64,000 nucleotides of DNA, from contig JBMNGG010000008.1 in assembly GCA_050949705.1 (NCBI GenBank), positions 319,872-383,871 of the forward strand. Direction: 5' to 3'. Origin of the DNA: JBMNGG01 sp050949705 (lineage in GTDB: Bacteria; Bacillota; Thermosediminibacteria; Thermosediminibacterales; Tepidanaerobacteraceae). The position numbers and the translations under genes are program-made. Shown here one piece after another: positions 52,727-62,328 of the stretch (its first letter is position 1; every line of letters begins with the position of its first letter). Below the pieces are notes generated by a model. It ran no database searches. It saw only the letters and a list, made by a program, of their open reading frames with translations, and was not told the origin of the DNA.

Positions 52727-53344
52727 ATGGGAGAGCAGGGAATTTTAATAGTTGTTTCAGGACCTTCAGGTGCTGGCAAAGGATCTTTGTGTAATATACT
52801 TTTAAACAGTGTTGAAAACATCTCAATGTCTATTTCTGCCACAACTAGACCGCCTAGAGCACAAGAAGTAGACGGTGTAGATTATTTCTTTATGGATGAA
52901 AAAGAGTTCAAAGACAAAATAAAGAACAATGAATTCTTAGAATGGGCAAAGATTTATAATAATTATTATGCTACACCAAAAGATTTTGTTAATAAGCAGA
53001 TTAATAATGGCAAAGATGTTATTCTTGAAATAGATATACAGGGTGCGGCCCAAGTGAAGAAGAACTGCCCTTCAGGTGTTTTTATTTTTATTTTACCACC
53101 TAACATTGAGGAATTGAGGAAACGTATAATAAAAAGAGGAAGTGAAACTCAGTCTTCAATCGACTTAAGGATGAAGAGCGCTAAGGAAGAAATAGAGGAA
53201 TCATCTTCCTACGATTATGTGATTTTAAATGATGATTTGGAAAAGGCTGCTTTAAAACTTAAGTCAATAATTTTAGCAGAAAGATGCAAGGTTTCTAGAA
53301 ACCAAAAACTACTCCAGATGATTAGAGGAGGTAACTATCAATGA
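52727..53344 (+). CDS. gmk: Guanylate kinase
   Basis: 205-aa enzyme phosphorylating GMP. P-loop SGPSGAGKGSLC, GMP-binding ATTRPPRAQEVDGVDYFFMD, EWAKIYNNYYATPKDFV, and DYVILNDDLEKA. Overlaps the rpoZ start by four bases. Confidence 0.96.
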   Translation: MGEQGILIVVSGPSGAGKGSLCNILLNSVENISMSISATTRPPRAQEVDGVDYFFMDEKEFKDKIKNNEFLEWAKIYNNYYATPKDFVNKQINNGKDVILEIDIQGAAQVKKNCPSGVFIFILPPNIEELRKRIIKRGSETQSSIDLRMKSAKEEIEESSSYDYVILNDDLEKAALKLKSIILAERCKVSRNQKLLQMIRGGNYQ

Positions 53345-53547
53345 TGTATCCATCTATAGACTCGCTGACTACTAAATATGATAGTAAATACACAATTGCT
53401 GTTGCAAGCGCGAAAAGAGCTCGTCAGCTGGTTGAAGGTGCGAAGGCTTTAGTTGAGGTAAAAACAAAAAAGCCAGTATCAATTGCACTATTTGAACTCG
53501 ATGCACAACAGATTGACATAGAAAAGGCGAAATCTGGAATCAAATAA
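53341..53547 (+). CDS. rpoZ: RNA polymerase omega subunit
   Basis: 68-aa protein with PSIDSLTTKYDSKYTIAVASAKRARQL and KKPVSIALFEL, typical of the omega subunit, which helps assemble RNA polymerase. Located gmk-rpoZ-coaBC as in most Firmicutes. Confidence 0.93.
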   Translation: MMYPSIDSLTTKYDSKYTIAVASAKRARQLVEGAKALVEVKTKKPVSIALFELDAQQIDIEKAKSGIK

Positions 53548-53558
53548 CGAGGTGCGCT

Positions 53559-54755
53559 ATGCTTAAAGACAAGTTTATAGTTTTAGGTGTTACTGGGAGT
53601 ATAGCTATATATAAATCACTACATTTGATAAGATTATTAAAAAAGGCCGGTGCGAACGTTCAAGTAATAATGACAAAATCTGCTTGTGAATTTATCACAC
53701 CACTTACTTTCCAGGTAATATCACAAAATCCCGTTATTATGGATATGTTTGAAAAGCCTTCTCATTGGGAAGTTGAACATGTTGCACTTGCTGACAAAGC
53801 TGATTTTTTTTTAGTTGCTCCTGCTACAGCTAATATTATTGCTAAAATGGCTGCAGGGATTGCTGATGATATGTTGACATCAACTCTACTTGCAACAAAA
53901 GCTAGAATAATAGTTGTACCTGCCATGAATGTAAAAATGTATGAAAATCCCATAACACAAAGAAATATATACAGTTTAATTGAGCGGGATATAAAGTTTA
54001 TAGATCCGTCGGAAGGGAATTTAGCTTGTGGTTATACCGGAAAAGGGAGATTTCCTGAACCAACCGATATAGTAGAATGGATAAAGATTATTCTAGGGGA
54101 AAATGGAGATTTTAAAGATAAAAAGCTTTTAATAACTGCAGGACCAACAAGAGAGCCTCTTGATCCAGTAAGATTTATAACTAATTATTCCTCTGGGAAA
54201 ATGGGATATGCTTTGGCTGAAAAAGCTGTCCAACGGGGTGCTAAAGTTACTTTAATATCTGGCCCCACAAATCTTACCCCTCCTTTGGGATTATCTAAAT
54301 ATATTGCCGTTGATACGGCTCAAGAGATGTTTCAAGCAGTAATGGAACACTTTACTTATGCTGATGTTATTATAAAATCTGCTGCTGTGGCAGATTTTTC
54401 TCCAAAAGATATTGAACAAAATAAAATAAAAAAACAAGATTTTAATATGAGGATTGAACTCAAAAAAAATCCTGACATTCTGCAAGAATTAGGAAAAAGA
54501 AAAACAAAACAGATTTTGGTCGGTTTTGCTGCAGAAACTACAGAGGTTTTGGAAAATGCACAAAACAAATTAAAAAGGAAGAACTTAGATTTTATTGTAA
54601 TGAATAATCTTACTGAAGAAGGTGCAGGATTTGCGGTAGATAGCAATATTGTAAAAATACTGCATAAAGATGGTCGGATTGAAGAACTGTCGAAAATGTT
54701 AAAGAAAGACTTAGCAAACGAAATTTTAGATAGGATATACTCTTATATGTTGTAA
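53559..54755 (+). CDS. coaBC: Bifunctional phosphopantothenoylcysteine decarboxylase / synthetase
   Basis: 398-aa CoA-biosynthesis enzyme. N-terminal flavoprotein CoaC (GVTGSIAIYKSLHLIRLLKKAG, PAMNVKMYENPITQRN, GYTGKGRFPE) and C-terminal CoaB (ITAGPTREPLDPVRFITNYSSGKMGYALAE, KSAAVADFSPKD, KKNPDIL). Followed by a terminator just before priA. Confidence 0.96.
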   Translation: MLKDKFIVLGVTGSIAIYKSLHLIRLLKKAGANVQVIMTKSACEFITPLTFQVISQNPVIMDMFEKPSHWEVEHVALADKADFFLVAPATANIIAKMAAGIADDMLTSTLLATKARIIVVPAMNVKMYENPITQRNIYSLIERDIKFIDPSEGNLACGYTGKGRFPEPTDIVEWIKIILGENGDFKDKKLLITAGPTREPLDPVRFITNYSSGKMGYALAEKAVQRGAKVTLISGPTNLTPPLGLSKYIAVDTAQEMFQAVMEHFTYADVIIKSAAVADFSPKDIEQNKIKKQDFNMRIELKKNPDILQELGKRKTKQILVGFAAETTEVLENAQNKLKRKNLDFIVMNNLTEEGAGFAVDSNIVKILHKDGRIEELSKMLKKDLANEILDRIYSYML

Positions 54756-54784
54756 AACCCATATTTTAGGGTTTTTTATTTTTG
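54754..54784 (+). terminator. Terminator between coaBC and priA
   Basis: AAAACCC/GGGTTTT stem overlapping the coaBC stop, then a T-rich tail. It ends right at the priA ribosome binding site, so priA may depend on read-through. Confidence 0.75.
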
Positions 54785-54798
54785 AGGAGGTTTTTTCA

Positions 54799-56985
54799 AT
54801 AATTACTGCATCAGTAGCTGTGGATGTTAAACATCCAAAAGCAAAAAAAGAATATACATATCTTATTAAGGAAGAACAAGCATCTACCTTGAGAATAGGA
54901 GATTTAGTGCGTGTACCCTTTAATAATGCAAATGTTTCTGGTGTAATCACAGAAATATCAACCCTATCTGAAGTTAAGGGGCTTAAGCTAAAGCAAATTA
55001 TTAAGAAAGAAGGAATATCACTTCCTGTAGATCTAGTAAATCTATCAAAAGACTTATCTAAGTATTATGGAACACCTGTAATTGATTTTTTAAAGCTCAT
55101 GCTACCGCCAAAAGTTAGCACCAAGAAGGAATTAGTATATTATGCGTGTTCTTATAATAACGTATTTTCCGCCAGAGCATATAATCAAAAGCAAGTATTT
55201 GAGTTTGTTCTTGAAAATGGAACTGTTTCAGTTAATGAAATATCAAACAGAATAAAAATACCCACTTCATCTATTAGATCTGCATTAAATGCTTTGTTAA
55301 AGAAAGGTCTTATAAAAAAGGATTATAGAACAATTAGAAGAGAACCCACGGTAATAAATCAGAATAACTATGAGAAAATTATTCTAACGAAAGAGCAAAA
55401 AAGTGCTGTTGCTAGCATAACTGATAACTTTAATAAAAAAAGAAAAACTACTTTAGTTTATGGTGTTACTGGAAGTGGGAAAACAGAAGTGTATATAAGG
55501 GTAATAAAAAATGTTATTAAAGATGGCAAAAAAGCTATATTATTAGTTCCCGAGATATCTTTAACGCCACAAATACTTTCTATATTTCAACAACGATTTC
55601 CCGAACAAACGGCAGTTATACATAGTAGACTTTCACCAGGAGAAAGATTCGATGAATGGCAAAGAATATTTAAAGGTGAAGCTTCAGTAGTTATAGGGGC
55701 GAGATCAGCCATATTTGCACCTATAAAAGATTTGGGTATAATTATCATAGACGAAGAACATGAGACTTCATATAAAAATGGGGAGCACCCTTATTATGAT
55801 GCAAGAATTGTAGCCAAATTTAGAGCAAATAATCAAAATGCAATGCTAGTATTAGGTAGTGCTACGCCTTCAGTCGAATCATTCTATAAAGTTACGACGG
55901 GAGAATATTCTTTAGTTAAGCTTACTAAGAGAGTTTCAGGTAGACCATTGCCAAAATTAGAGATAATTGACATGAAAGAGGAATTGAAGGCTGGAAATAG
56001 GAATATCTTTAGTAGAAAGTTATTGTCAGGTATTAAAGCAGCACTGGATAATAAAAAGCAGGTAATACTTTTTCTTAATCGTAGAGGTCATTCTACATTT
56101 ATAATTTGTCGAGATTGTGGATTTGTTTTAAAATGTGTTTATTGCGATATTTCTTTAACATATCATTTTGAAGACAGAACCAGCAGATGTCATTATTGTG
56201 GTTATTCCATAGTAGCTCCTGATATTTGTCCAAAATGTAAAAGCCAAAACATACGTTATTTTGGTGCAGGAACACAAAAAGTGGAACAACAAATAAAACG
56301 TTTCTTCCCCAAATCAAATACTCTAAGAATAGACTCAGATACAACATCCAAAAAAGGTTCGATGGAAAAGATGTTATTGAGCTTCAGGAAAGGTTCGGCA
56401 CAAATTCTAATCGGAACCCAAGCTGTGGCTAAAGGTCTTGATTTTCCGAATGTGGCTTTGGTAGGAATAATAAGTGCGGATACTGCTTTGAATATGCCGG
56501 ATTTTAGATCAGGTGAAAGAACTTTTCAACTGATAACTCAAGTTGCGGGAAGAGCAGGAAGAGGAGACACACCTGGGTTGGTTTATGTTCAAACATATAC
56601 TCCTGAATCATTTGCAATAAAGTGTGCTTGTAGACAAAATTTATCAGATTTTTATAAAGAAGAGCTTAGAGCACGATATAGAGCTTTTTATCCGCCATTT
56701 TGTAACATGCTAAATATCATATTAAAAGGTCATTCTGAAGATTTAGTAAAGCAGCAGGCTGATGATTTAAAGAGAATTCTATTTGAGAATTATAGCGATG
56801 ATGTACAAATCTATGGTCCCGTTCCCGCACCCAGAGGAAGAATTAAAGAAAATTATAGATATAATCTTTTATTAAAGAGTAATAACTTAAATACCTTAAT
56901 AGATATTGCTGGTAATATGCAAACATTAAATAAGAACAAGCATGTTGCTTTAACTTGGGACATGGGTCCTCAAGATTTATTATAA
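54799..56985 (+). CDS. priA: Primosomal helicase PriA (non-canonical start)
   Basis: About 728-aa replication-restart helicase. N-terminal fold ITASVAVDVKHPKAKKEYTYL, Walker A VTGSGKTEVYIR, IIIDEEHETSYKN (DEAH-like), SATPSVESFY, zinc-binding cysteines CRDCGFVLKCVYCDISL and CHYCG...CPKCK, and GTQAVAKGLDFPNVALVGI. The GAGGAGG site (54784-54790) points to a start at ATA 54799 or ATT 54802; the first ordinary start codon, GTG 54820, would cut off the first beta strand and has no site. A sequencing error in an ATG is possible. Confidence 0.9.
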   Translation: MITASVAVDVKHPKAKKEYTYLIKEEQASTLRIGDLVRVPFNNANVSGVITEISTLSEVKGLKLKQIIKKEGISLPVDLVNLSKDLSKYYGTPVIDFLKLMLPPKVSTKKELVYYACSYNNVFSARAYNQKQVFEFVLENGTVSVNEISNRIKIPTSSIRSALNALLKKGLIKKDYRTIRREPTVINQNNYEKIILTKEQKSAVASITDNFNKKRKTTLVYGVTGSGKTEVYIRVIKNVIKDGKKAILLVPEISLTPQILSIFQQRFPEQTAVIHSRLSPGERFDEWQRIFKGEASVVIGARSAIFAPIKDLGIIIIDEEHETSYKNGEHPYYDARIVAKFRANNQNAMLVLGSATPSVESFYKVTTGEYSLVKLTKRVSGRPLPKLEIIDMKEELKAGNRNIFSRKLLSGIKAALDNKKQVILFLNRRGHSTFIICRDCGFVLKCVYCDISLTYHFEDRTSRCHYCGYSIVAPDICPKCKSQNIRYFGAGTQKVEQQIKRFFPKSNTLRIDSDTTSKKGSMEKMLLSFRKGSAQILIGTQAVAKGLDFPNVALVGIISADTALNMPDFRSGERTFQLITQVAGRAGRGDTPGLVYVQTYTPESFAIKCACRQNLSDFYKEELRARYRAFYPPFCNMLNIILKGHSEDLVKQQADDLKRILFENYSDDVQIYGPVPAPRGRIKENYRYNLLLKSNNLNTLIDIAGNMQTLNKNKHVALTWDMGPQDLL

Positions 56986-56996
56986 GGAGGAATATA

Positions 56997-57467
56997 ATGG
57001 CTTTACGGAATATAAGGGAATATGGTGATGATGTTTTACGAAAAAAGTCGAAAAAGGTAACTGTCTTTAATGAACGTCTAAAATTACTTATTAGTGATAT
57101 GATTGAAACAATGACTAATGCTGAGGGAGTAGGTCTCGCAGCTCCACAGGTTGGTATATTAAAAAGGGTTATTGTTATAGATGTAGGAGAAGGGGCTTTT
57201 GCACTAATAAATCCCGAAATAGTCAGTCAAGAAGGAGAGGTAATTGAAGCGGAGGGGTGTTTAAGCATTCCTGGGGTTTATGGTGAAGTCCCACGACCTG
57301 CAAAAATAAAAGTAAAAGCTCAAGATGTAAGGGGTATGCCGATAGAAGTAGAGGGTGAAGGTCTATTAGCCAGGGCTCTTAGCCATGAGATAGATCATCT
57401 TGACGGAAAGCTATTTGTAGACAAGGCTATTAAAATTCTTAAACCTGACAGCGAGGGATCAAAATGA
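56997..57467 (+). CDS. def: Peptide deformylase
   Basis: 156-aa metalloenzyme removing the N-terminal formyl group. Motifs GVGLAAPQVGI, EGCLSIPG and HEIDHLDGKLFVD carry the three metal ligands. ATG 56997 with AAGGAGGAA; the longer frame from 56955 lies in priA. Followed by fmt, its functional partner, with a four-base overlap. Confidence 0.96.
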   Translation: MALRNIREYGDDVLRKKSKKVTVFNERLKLLISDMIETMTNAEGVGLAAPQVGILKRVIVIDVGEGAFALINPEIVSQEGEVIEAEGCLSIPGVYGEVPRPAKIKVKAQDVRGMPIEVEGEGLLARALSHEIDHLDGKLFVDKAIKILKPDSEGSK

Positions 57468-58405
57468 ATGTTGTTTTTATGGGTACTCCCGACTTTGCTG
57501 CAATATCGCTTAAAATGTTAATAAAAAATAATATAAACATTAAAGCAGTGATAACACAACCTGACCGACCTGTTGGTAGAAAGAGGATTATTACTCCACC
57601 ACCTGTAAAGGTTTTGGCCCGGCAATATGGAATTCCGGTATATCAACCTGAGAAAGTAAATAATAAAAATTTTATAGAATTACTCGAAACATTAAAACCT
57701 GATATAATTGTGGTATCGGCCTTCGGTCAGATTTTACCTAAAGCAATACTGGAAATCCCAAGTATAGGTTGCATAAACATTCACGCATCATTATTGCCAA
57801 AATATCGAGGGGCAGCCCCAGTACAATGGGCAATTATTAATGGTGAGATAGAAACCGGTGTAACAATTATGTGGATGGACGAAGGTTTGGATACCGGTGA
57901 TATATTTCTTCAAGATTCAATAAAAATAAAGGAAGAATGGACATCTTTGGATCTTTTTGAGGAGTTAGCACATCTTGGTGGAAATCTTTTGCTCAAGTCT
58001 TTTGACTATATAGAATCAGGAAATATTATCAGGAAACCTCAAGATGAACAGAAATCAACATATGCACCTATGTTAAAGAAAGAGAATGGGAAGATAGATT
58101 GGACAAAAAGTGCCATAGAAGTCTATAATCTAATAAGAGGCACTTTTCCATGGCCTGGTGCTTTTACCATAAGAGAAGGTCGAGAAATTAAGATATGGAA
58201 AGCGCAGCTATACTCATACAGTAAGGAATCAGTCCCTGGTAAAATTATTGGTGTAATAAAAAATAAGGGATTCCTCATAGGCACAGGTGATAATGGCGCA
58301 ATTCTAATAAAGGAGCTTCAGGAATCTGGCGGTAAAAGAATGGAGGCTATAAAATACGTAATTGGTCACAAAGTAAGAGAGGGAGATTCCTTTACTGATG
58401 ATTAA
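57464..58405 (+). CDS. fmt: Methionyl-tRNA formyltransferase
   Basis: 313-aa enzyme formylating initiator Met-tRNA. VFMGTPDFAAISLK start, AFGQILPKAIL, the catalytic block CINIHASLLPKYRGAAPVQWAI, and DTGDIFLQ. C-terminal domain present. Overlaps the DUF116 gene by eight bases. Confidence 0.96.
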   Translation: MNVVFMGTPDFAAISLKMLIKNNINIKAVITQPDRPVGRKRIITPPPVKVLARQYGIPVYQPEKVNNKNFIELLETLKPDIIVVSAFGQILPKAILEIPSIGCINIHASLLPKYRGAAPVQWAIINGEIETGVTIMWMDEGLDTGDIFLQDSIKIKEEWTSLDLFEELAHLGGNLLLKSFDYIESGNIIRKPQDEQKSTYAPMLKKENGKIDWTKSAIEVYNLIRGTFPWPGAFTIREGREIKIWKAQLYSYSKESVPGKIIGVIKNKGFLIGTGDNGAILIKELQESGGKRMEAIKYVIGHKVREGDSFTDD

Positions 58406-59246
58406 TAAAAAGGGTGCTATTAATAAAAATAAAAAAAGGGTTTTTATTGGATTACTTTCTGTTAGCGTTTTATTGATTTTAGGAATGATTATAGCGGGAA
58501 TATTAATTTATTATAATAGGTTCGGAGACTGGTACCGCTATATATTACTTGCGATAATAACTTTTCTAAGTTTGTTTATAGTGATAGTTAGTTTAGGATT
58601 GACGGCAGTAATTATGACGCTATGGCATTTTAAGACTTTTTATGGATTTGAGAAATTAATGAATGCTTCTCTTAACTTATTATTTCCTCTAGCTTTAGTG
58701 ATCGGTAAAATAGTCCACATACCAAAGGAAATAATAGAAAGCTCCTATATTGAAGTTAACAATAAGTTGCTTCAGAGTCGATGCTATAATATTAAACCAG
58801 AAAGAATATTAATTCTAGCACCCCATTGTTTACAAAGATGGGATTGTTCATTTAAAGTTACAGCAGATATATCAAATTGCCGACATTGTGGTAGATGCGA
58901 CATTGACAATTTAAGTAATTTAAGCGATAAATACGGTATAAAGTTAGCTGTTGTGACTGGAGGAACCTTAGCAAGAAAGATGGTTATTGATCATAAGCCA
59001 AAGGCGATTATAGCTATAGCTTGTGAGCGAGATTTAACGGAAGGAATATTAGACACCAATCCTATACCGGTTATGGGTGTTTTGAATATAAGGCCGGAAG
59101 GACCTTGTAAAAACACGAAAGTGGATTTAACTAAAGTTACGCAGGCAATAGAGTTTTTCTTATATGGAAGGAGCTTTGAAGCAATTGGTAAATCCAAGGA
59201 AGTTGGCAATCAATATATTGACAAAGACTCAGGAAGGAGCCTATAG
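58398..59246 (+). CDS. DUF116 membrane protein with cysteine cluster
   Basis: 282-aa protein: two N-terminal membrane helices (VFIGLLSVSVLLILGMIIAGILI and LAIITFLSLFIVIVSLGL) and a cytoplasmic DUF116 domain with CLQRWDC, CRHCGRCDI and AIACERDLTEG, suggesting an Fe-S or metal site. Conserved between fmt and rsmB in clostridia. Function unknown. Confidence 0.85.
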   Translation: MINKKGAINKNKKRVFIGLLSVSVLLILGMIIAGILIYYNRFGDWYRYILLAIITFLSLFIVIVSLGLTAVIMTLWHFKTFYGFEKLMNASLNLLFPLALVIGKIVHIPKEIIESSYIEVNNKLLQSRCYNIKPERILILAPHCLQRWDCSFKVTADISNCRHCGRCDIDNLSNLSDKYGIKLAVVTGGTLARKMVIDHKPKAIIAIACERDLTEGILDTNPIPVMGVLNIRPEGPCKNTKVDLTKVTQAIEFFLYGRSFEAIGKSKEVGNQYIDKDSGRSL

Positions 59247-60531
59247 CAATTTACTACTAAATCACTATTTAGATTCGGATATTGTGCAAAAAGACCGTGC
59301 ATTAGTTACGGAATTAGTCAACGGTGTTTTACAAAATAAAAAACATCTTGATCATATAATATTTCAATTTTCCAGGATAGCTCCATCAAAAATTGCTCCT
59401 TTTGTTAAGAATGCTCTTAGGATTGCTGTATATCAGGTATTTTTCCTTGACAAAATACCTGATTTTGCTGCTGTTAATGAATCTGTAAATCTTGTAAAAC
59501 AACATAAAGATAAAAAGACCGCTAATTTTACGAATGCAGTTTTAAGAAATGTTATTAGAAATAAGGCCAAGATATCATTTCCGTCTAGAGAAAAAAATAT
59601 TAAGCAGTATTTGTCTGTTTATTATTCTTTTCCTGAATGGTTAATAATTAGATGGCTTGAATTATTCGGGAAAGATTTTACGGAAAAGCTATGTATAGCT
59701 TTAAATGAACGTTCTAAATTATGTATTAGACTCAACACCTTAATAGCCACAAAAGAAGAGATAATAAAGAAATTGTCAAGTGAAGGAGTTTCCATGTCTC
59801 CAGGTTTTTTAGTTGATGAGGCTTGGTATGTCGTTGATTCGCCGCCTTTAAGGCAGTTAAAGAGCTTTTACGATGGTCTTTTTACACCACAAGATGAGAG
59901 CTCAATCTTAGCTTCTATCGCATTAGGTGTAAAGAGTAATGATAATGTCCTAGATGTTGCAGCAGCACCGGGAGGAAAATCAACACATATGGCTGCTCTT
60001 ATGAAAAATCAGGGCAGAATAATTGCATGGGATATTCATTCACATAGAATTGAGTTGATAAAGAAAAATTGTCAGCGTTTAAAAGTAAACATAATAGAGC
60101 CGAAAATAAAAGATGCAATGATGCTACACGAAGAAGAGTTTGGGAAATATGACAAAGTTATGATAGATGCTCCTTGTTCAGGCCTCGGTGTTATTCGTAG
60201 AAAACCAGATATTAAGTGGACAAAAAAACCTGAGGATATCGACACTTTAAAAATTCAGCAGCAAAAAATACTAGAGACATGTTCAAATTATGTTAAACCC
60301 GGAGGCTTTTTACTATATAGTACATGTAGCATTGATCCTGAAGAAAATGAAAAGATAGTAGAAAAGTTTATTAACAATAATAACAATTTTACTTATGATG
60401 ATTTAAGGCCATACTTACCGGAAAAACTTCATAGAGATCTTTCAGAGCATTGTGGTTATATTACTTTATACCCAAATATTCATGGAACTGATGGATTTTT
60501 TATTGCCCGATTGAAAAAAGTCAAAACTTGA
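59185..60531 (+). CDS. rsmB: 16S rRNA m5C967 methyltransferase RsmB
   Basis: About 448-aa protein with an N-terminal NusB-like RNA-binding domain (NPRKLAINILTKTQEGAYSNLLLN) and a C-terminal SAM methyltransferase with DVAAAPGGKSTHMAALM, DAPCSGLGVIRRKPDIKW (catalytic Cys) and YSTCSIDPEENE (second Cys). The start is uncertain: TTG 59185, TTG 59176 or ATG 59164 inside the DUF116 gene; AAGGAG at 59168-59173 fits 59185 best. Confidence 0.93.
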   Translation: MVNPRKLAINILTKTQEGAYSNLLLNHYLDSDIVQKDRALVTELVNGVLQNKKHLDHIIFQFSRIAPSKIAPFVKNALRIAVYQVFFLDKIPDFAAVNESVNLVKQHKDKKTANFTNAVLRNVIRNKAKISFPSREKNIKQYLSVYYSFPEWLIIRWLELFGKDFTEKLCIALNERSKLCIRLNTLIATKEEIIKKLSSEGVSMSPGFLVDEAWYVVDSPPLRQLKSFYDGLFTPQDESSILASIALGVKSNDNVLDVAAAPGGKSTHMAALMKNQGRIIAWDIHSHRIELIKKNCQRLKVNIIEPKIKDAMMLHEEEFGKYDKVMIDAPCSGLGVIRRKPDIKWTKKPEDIDTLKIQQQKILETCSNYVKPGGFLLYSTCSIDPEENEKIVEKFINNNNNFTYDDLRPYLPEKLHRDLSEHCGYITLYPNIHGTDGFFIARLKKVKT

Positions 60532-60540
60532 GGGGATGTT

Positions 60541-61572
60541 ATGGGAAAGATTGACTTGAAAGGCTGTACTTTAACCCAATTGCAGGATTACTTAAAAGAA
60601 TTAGGAGAGCCTGCTTTTAGGGCCAAACAAATCTTTAAATGGATATATAAAGGTTATACACAGTTTGAGCAAATGACGGACCTGCCTAAAGGTTTAGTTA
60701 AAAAATTAAAGAGCAGTGCTTATATAAGTATGATAGATATTTATAAAAAATATGAATCCGATTTGGATGGAACAGTAAAATATGTTTTTTCGCTTAAGGA
60801 TAAAAACATCGTCGAGAGTGTAAAAATGAAGTATTCATTTGGCATCACTGCCTGTATTTCCAGCCAAGTCGGATGTCCAATGGGCTGTGCCTTTTGTGCT
60901 TCAACAATAGGTGGTGTAGTAAGAAATTTATCTTGGGGAGAAATGGCGGATCAAGTTCTTGCAATAGAGAAGGACTCGAATCAAAAAGCAAGACGTGTTG
61001 TTATAATGGGCAGTGGAGAGCCACTGCTTAACTATGATGAACTCATAAATTTTTTAAAGGTTCTAAATTCACCTTTGGCTTTCAATATAGGTTATAGAAG
61101 AATTACTGTATCTACATGTGGAATAATACCTGAAATTATTAATCTTTCTAAAGAAAACATGCCTATTAACTTGGCAGTTTCTTTGCATGCTCCTAATAAT
61201 GATATTAGGAATGTTCTTATGCCAATAAACAAACGTTATCCAATTTTACAATTGTTAGATGCATGTAAATATTATATAATAAATACAAAAAGGCGTATTA
61301 CTTTTGAATATGCTCTAATTGATAGGATAAATGATTCTGAGGAATGTGCTCAAGAGCTTTCAGAGTTATTAAAAAATCTCTTGTGCCACGTGAATTTAAT
61401 ACCTCTTAATCCGGTTGATGGAAACAAATTTAACAGAAGTAATCCCTCGCAGGTTAGAAAGTTTGAAAGAATACTATTGAATAATGGGATTTCTACGACT
61501 GTTCGAAGAGAGATGGGAAGCGACATTGAAGCAGCCTGTGGTCAGCTCCGGAGAAGTTTATCAACGAGGTGA
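60541..61572 (+). CDS. rlmN: 23S rRNA/tRNA adenine-C2 methyltransferase RlmN
   Basis: 343-aa radical SAM enzyme. Radical SAM cluster motif CPMGCAFCAST, N-terminal HhH-like domain (EPAFRAKQIFKWIYKG), MGSGEPLLNYDEL, and the catalytic C-terminal Cys in EAACGQLRR. Typical order rsmB-rlmN-prpC-prkC of Firmicutes. Confidence 0.96.
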   Translation: MGKIDLKGCTLTQLQDYLKELGEPAFRAKQIFKWIYKGYTQFEQMTDLPKGLVKKLKSSAYISMIDIYKKYESDLDGTVKYVFSLKDKNIVESVKMKYSFGITACISSQVGCPMGCAFCASTIGGVVRNLSWGEMADQVLAIEKDSNQKARRVVIMGSGEPLLNYDELINFLKVLNSPLAFNIGYRRITVSTCGIIPEIINLSKENMPINLAVSLHAPNNDIRNVLMPINKRYPILQLLDACKYYIINTKRRITFEYALIDRINDSEECAQELSELLKNLLCHVNLIPLNPVDGNKFNRSNPSQVRKFERILLNNGISTTVRREMGSDIEAACGQLRRSLSTR

Positions 61573-61576
61573 AACA

Positions 61577-62323
61577 ATGATTGGTGTAATAAAAAGCGAT
61601 AAGGGGAAAGTTCGCTTAAACAATGAAGATGCTTATTATTTCCCGCCGAAGTGTAAAAAACTTCCACAACTTTATATTGTTGCTGATGGTATGGGTGGAC
61701 ATCAAGGAGGGGAAATCGCTAGTAAGATAGCTGTTAGAGAAGTATCTTTATATATTAATAAGCATTTACAAAGGGATTGTAGCATTACTCAGGTAAAAGA
61801 GATTTTACAACTTTCAATGGAAAGAGCAAATGGACATATTCTTGAAATGTCCGTTAATAATCAAGAGTTGTCGGGAATGGGAACAACAATGACCTTGGCT
61901 TTGTTTCATAATCGACATCTATATATAGGTCATGTAGGGGACAGCAGAGCATACAGGATTAGAAATAATAAGATTGAACAGTTAACCAGAGATCATTCTC
62001 TTGTATGGCAATTAGCAGAACAAGGTCGTATAACTATAGAGGAAACTAAAACTCACCCGATGAAGAATGTTATTACGAAAGCCCTAGGTACTGATGAAAT
62101 TCTGGAGCCCGATATTCTAGATTTTGATTTTCTAGATTATGATACGATTGTATTGTGTAGTGATGGCTTAACAAATATGCTGGAAAATGATAAAATCAAA
62201 AGTATTGTATGTAGTTTCGAACCAGAACAGGCAACGGAAAAACTAATAATAGAAGCAAATTCAAGAGGTGGGCAAGACAACATCACTGTTGGTATTATTA
62301 AAGCAGACAAAGCGGGGATGTGA
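61577..62323 (+). CDS. prpC: PP2C-type serine/threonine protein phosphatase
   Basis: 248-aa phosphatase reversing PrkC phosphorylation. Metal-binding aspartates in VRLNNEDAYYF, ADGMGGHQGGE, VLCSDGLTNML and GGQDNITV; HVGDSRAYRI. ATG 61577 has GAGGTGA upstream; the frame from 61484 overlaps rlmN. Four-base overlap with the kinase frame. Confidence 0.95.
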   Translation: MIGVIKSDKGKVRLNNEDAYYFPPKCKKLPQLYIVADGMGGHQGGEIASKIAVREVSLYINKHLQRDCSITQVKEILQLSMERANGHILEMSVNNQELSGMGTTMTLALFHNRHLYIGHVGDSRAYRIRNNKIEQLTRDHSLVWQLAEQGRITIEETKTHPMKNVITKALGTDEILEPDILDFDFLDYDTIVLCSDGLTNMLENDKIKSIVCSFEPEQATEKLIIEANSRGGQDNITVGIIKADKAGM

Positions 62324-62328
62324 GAGGC

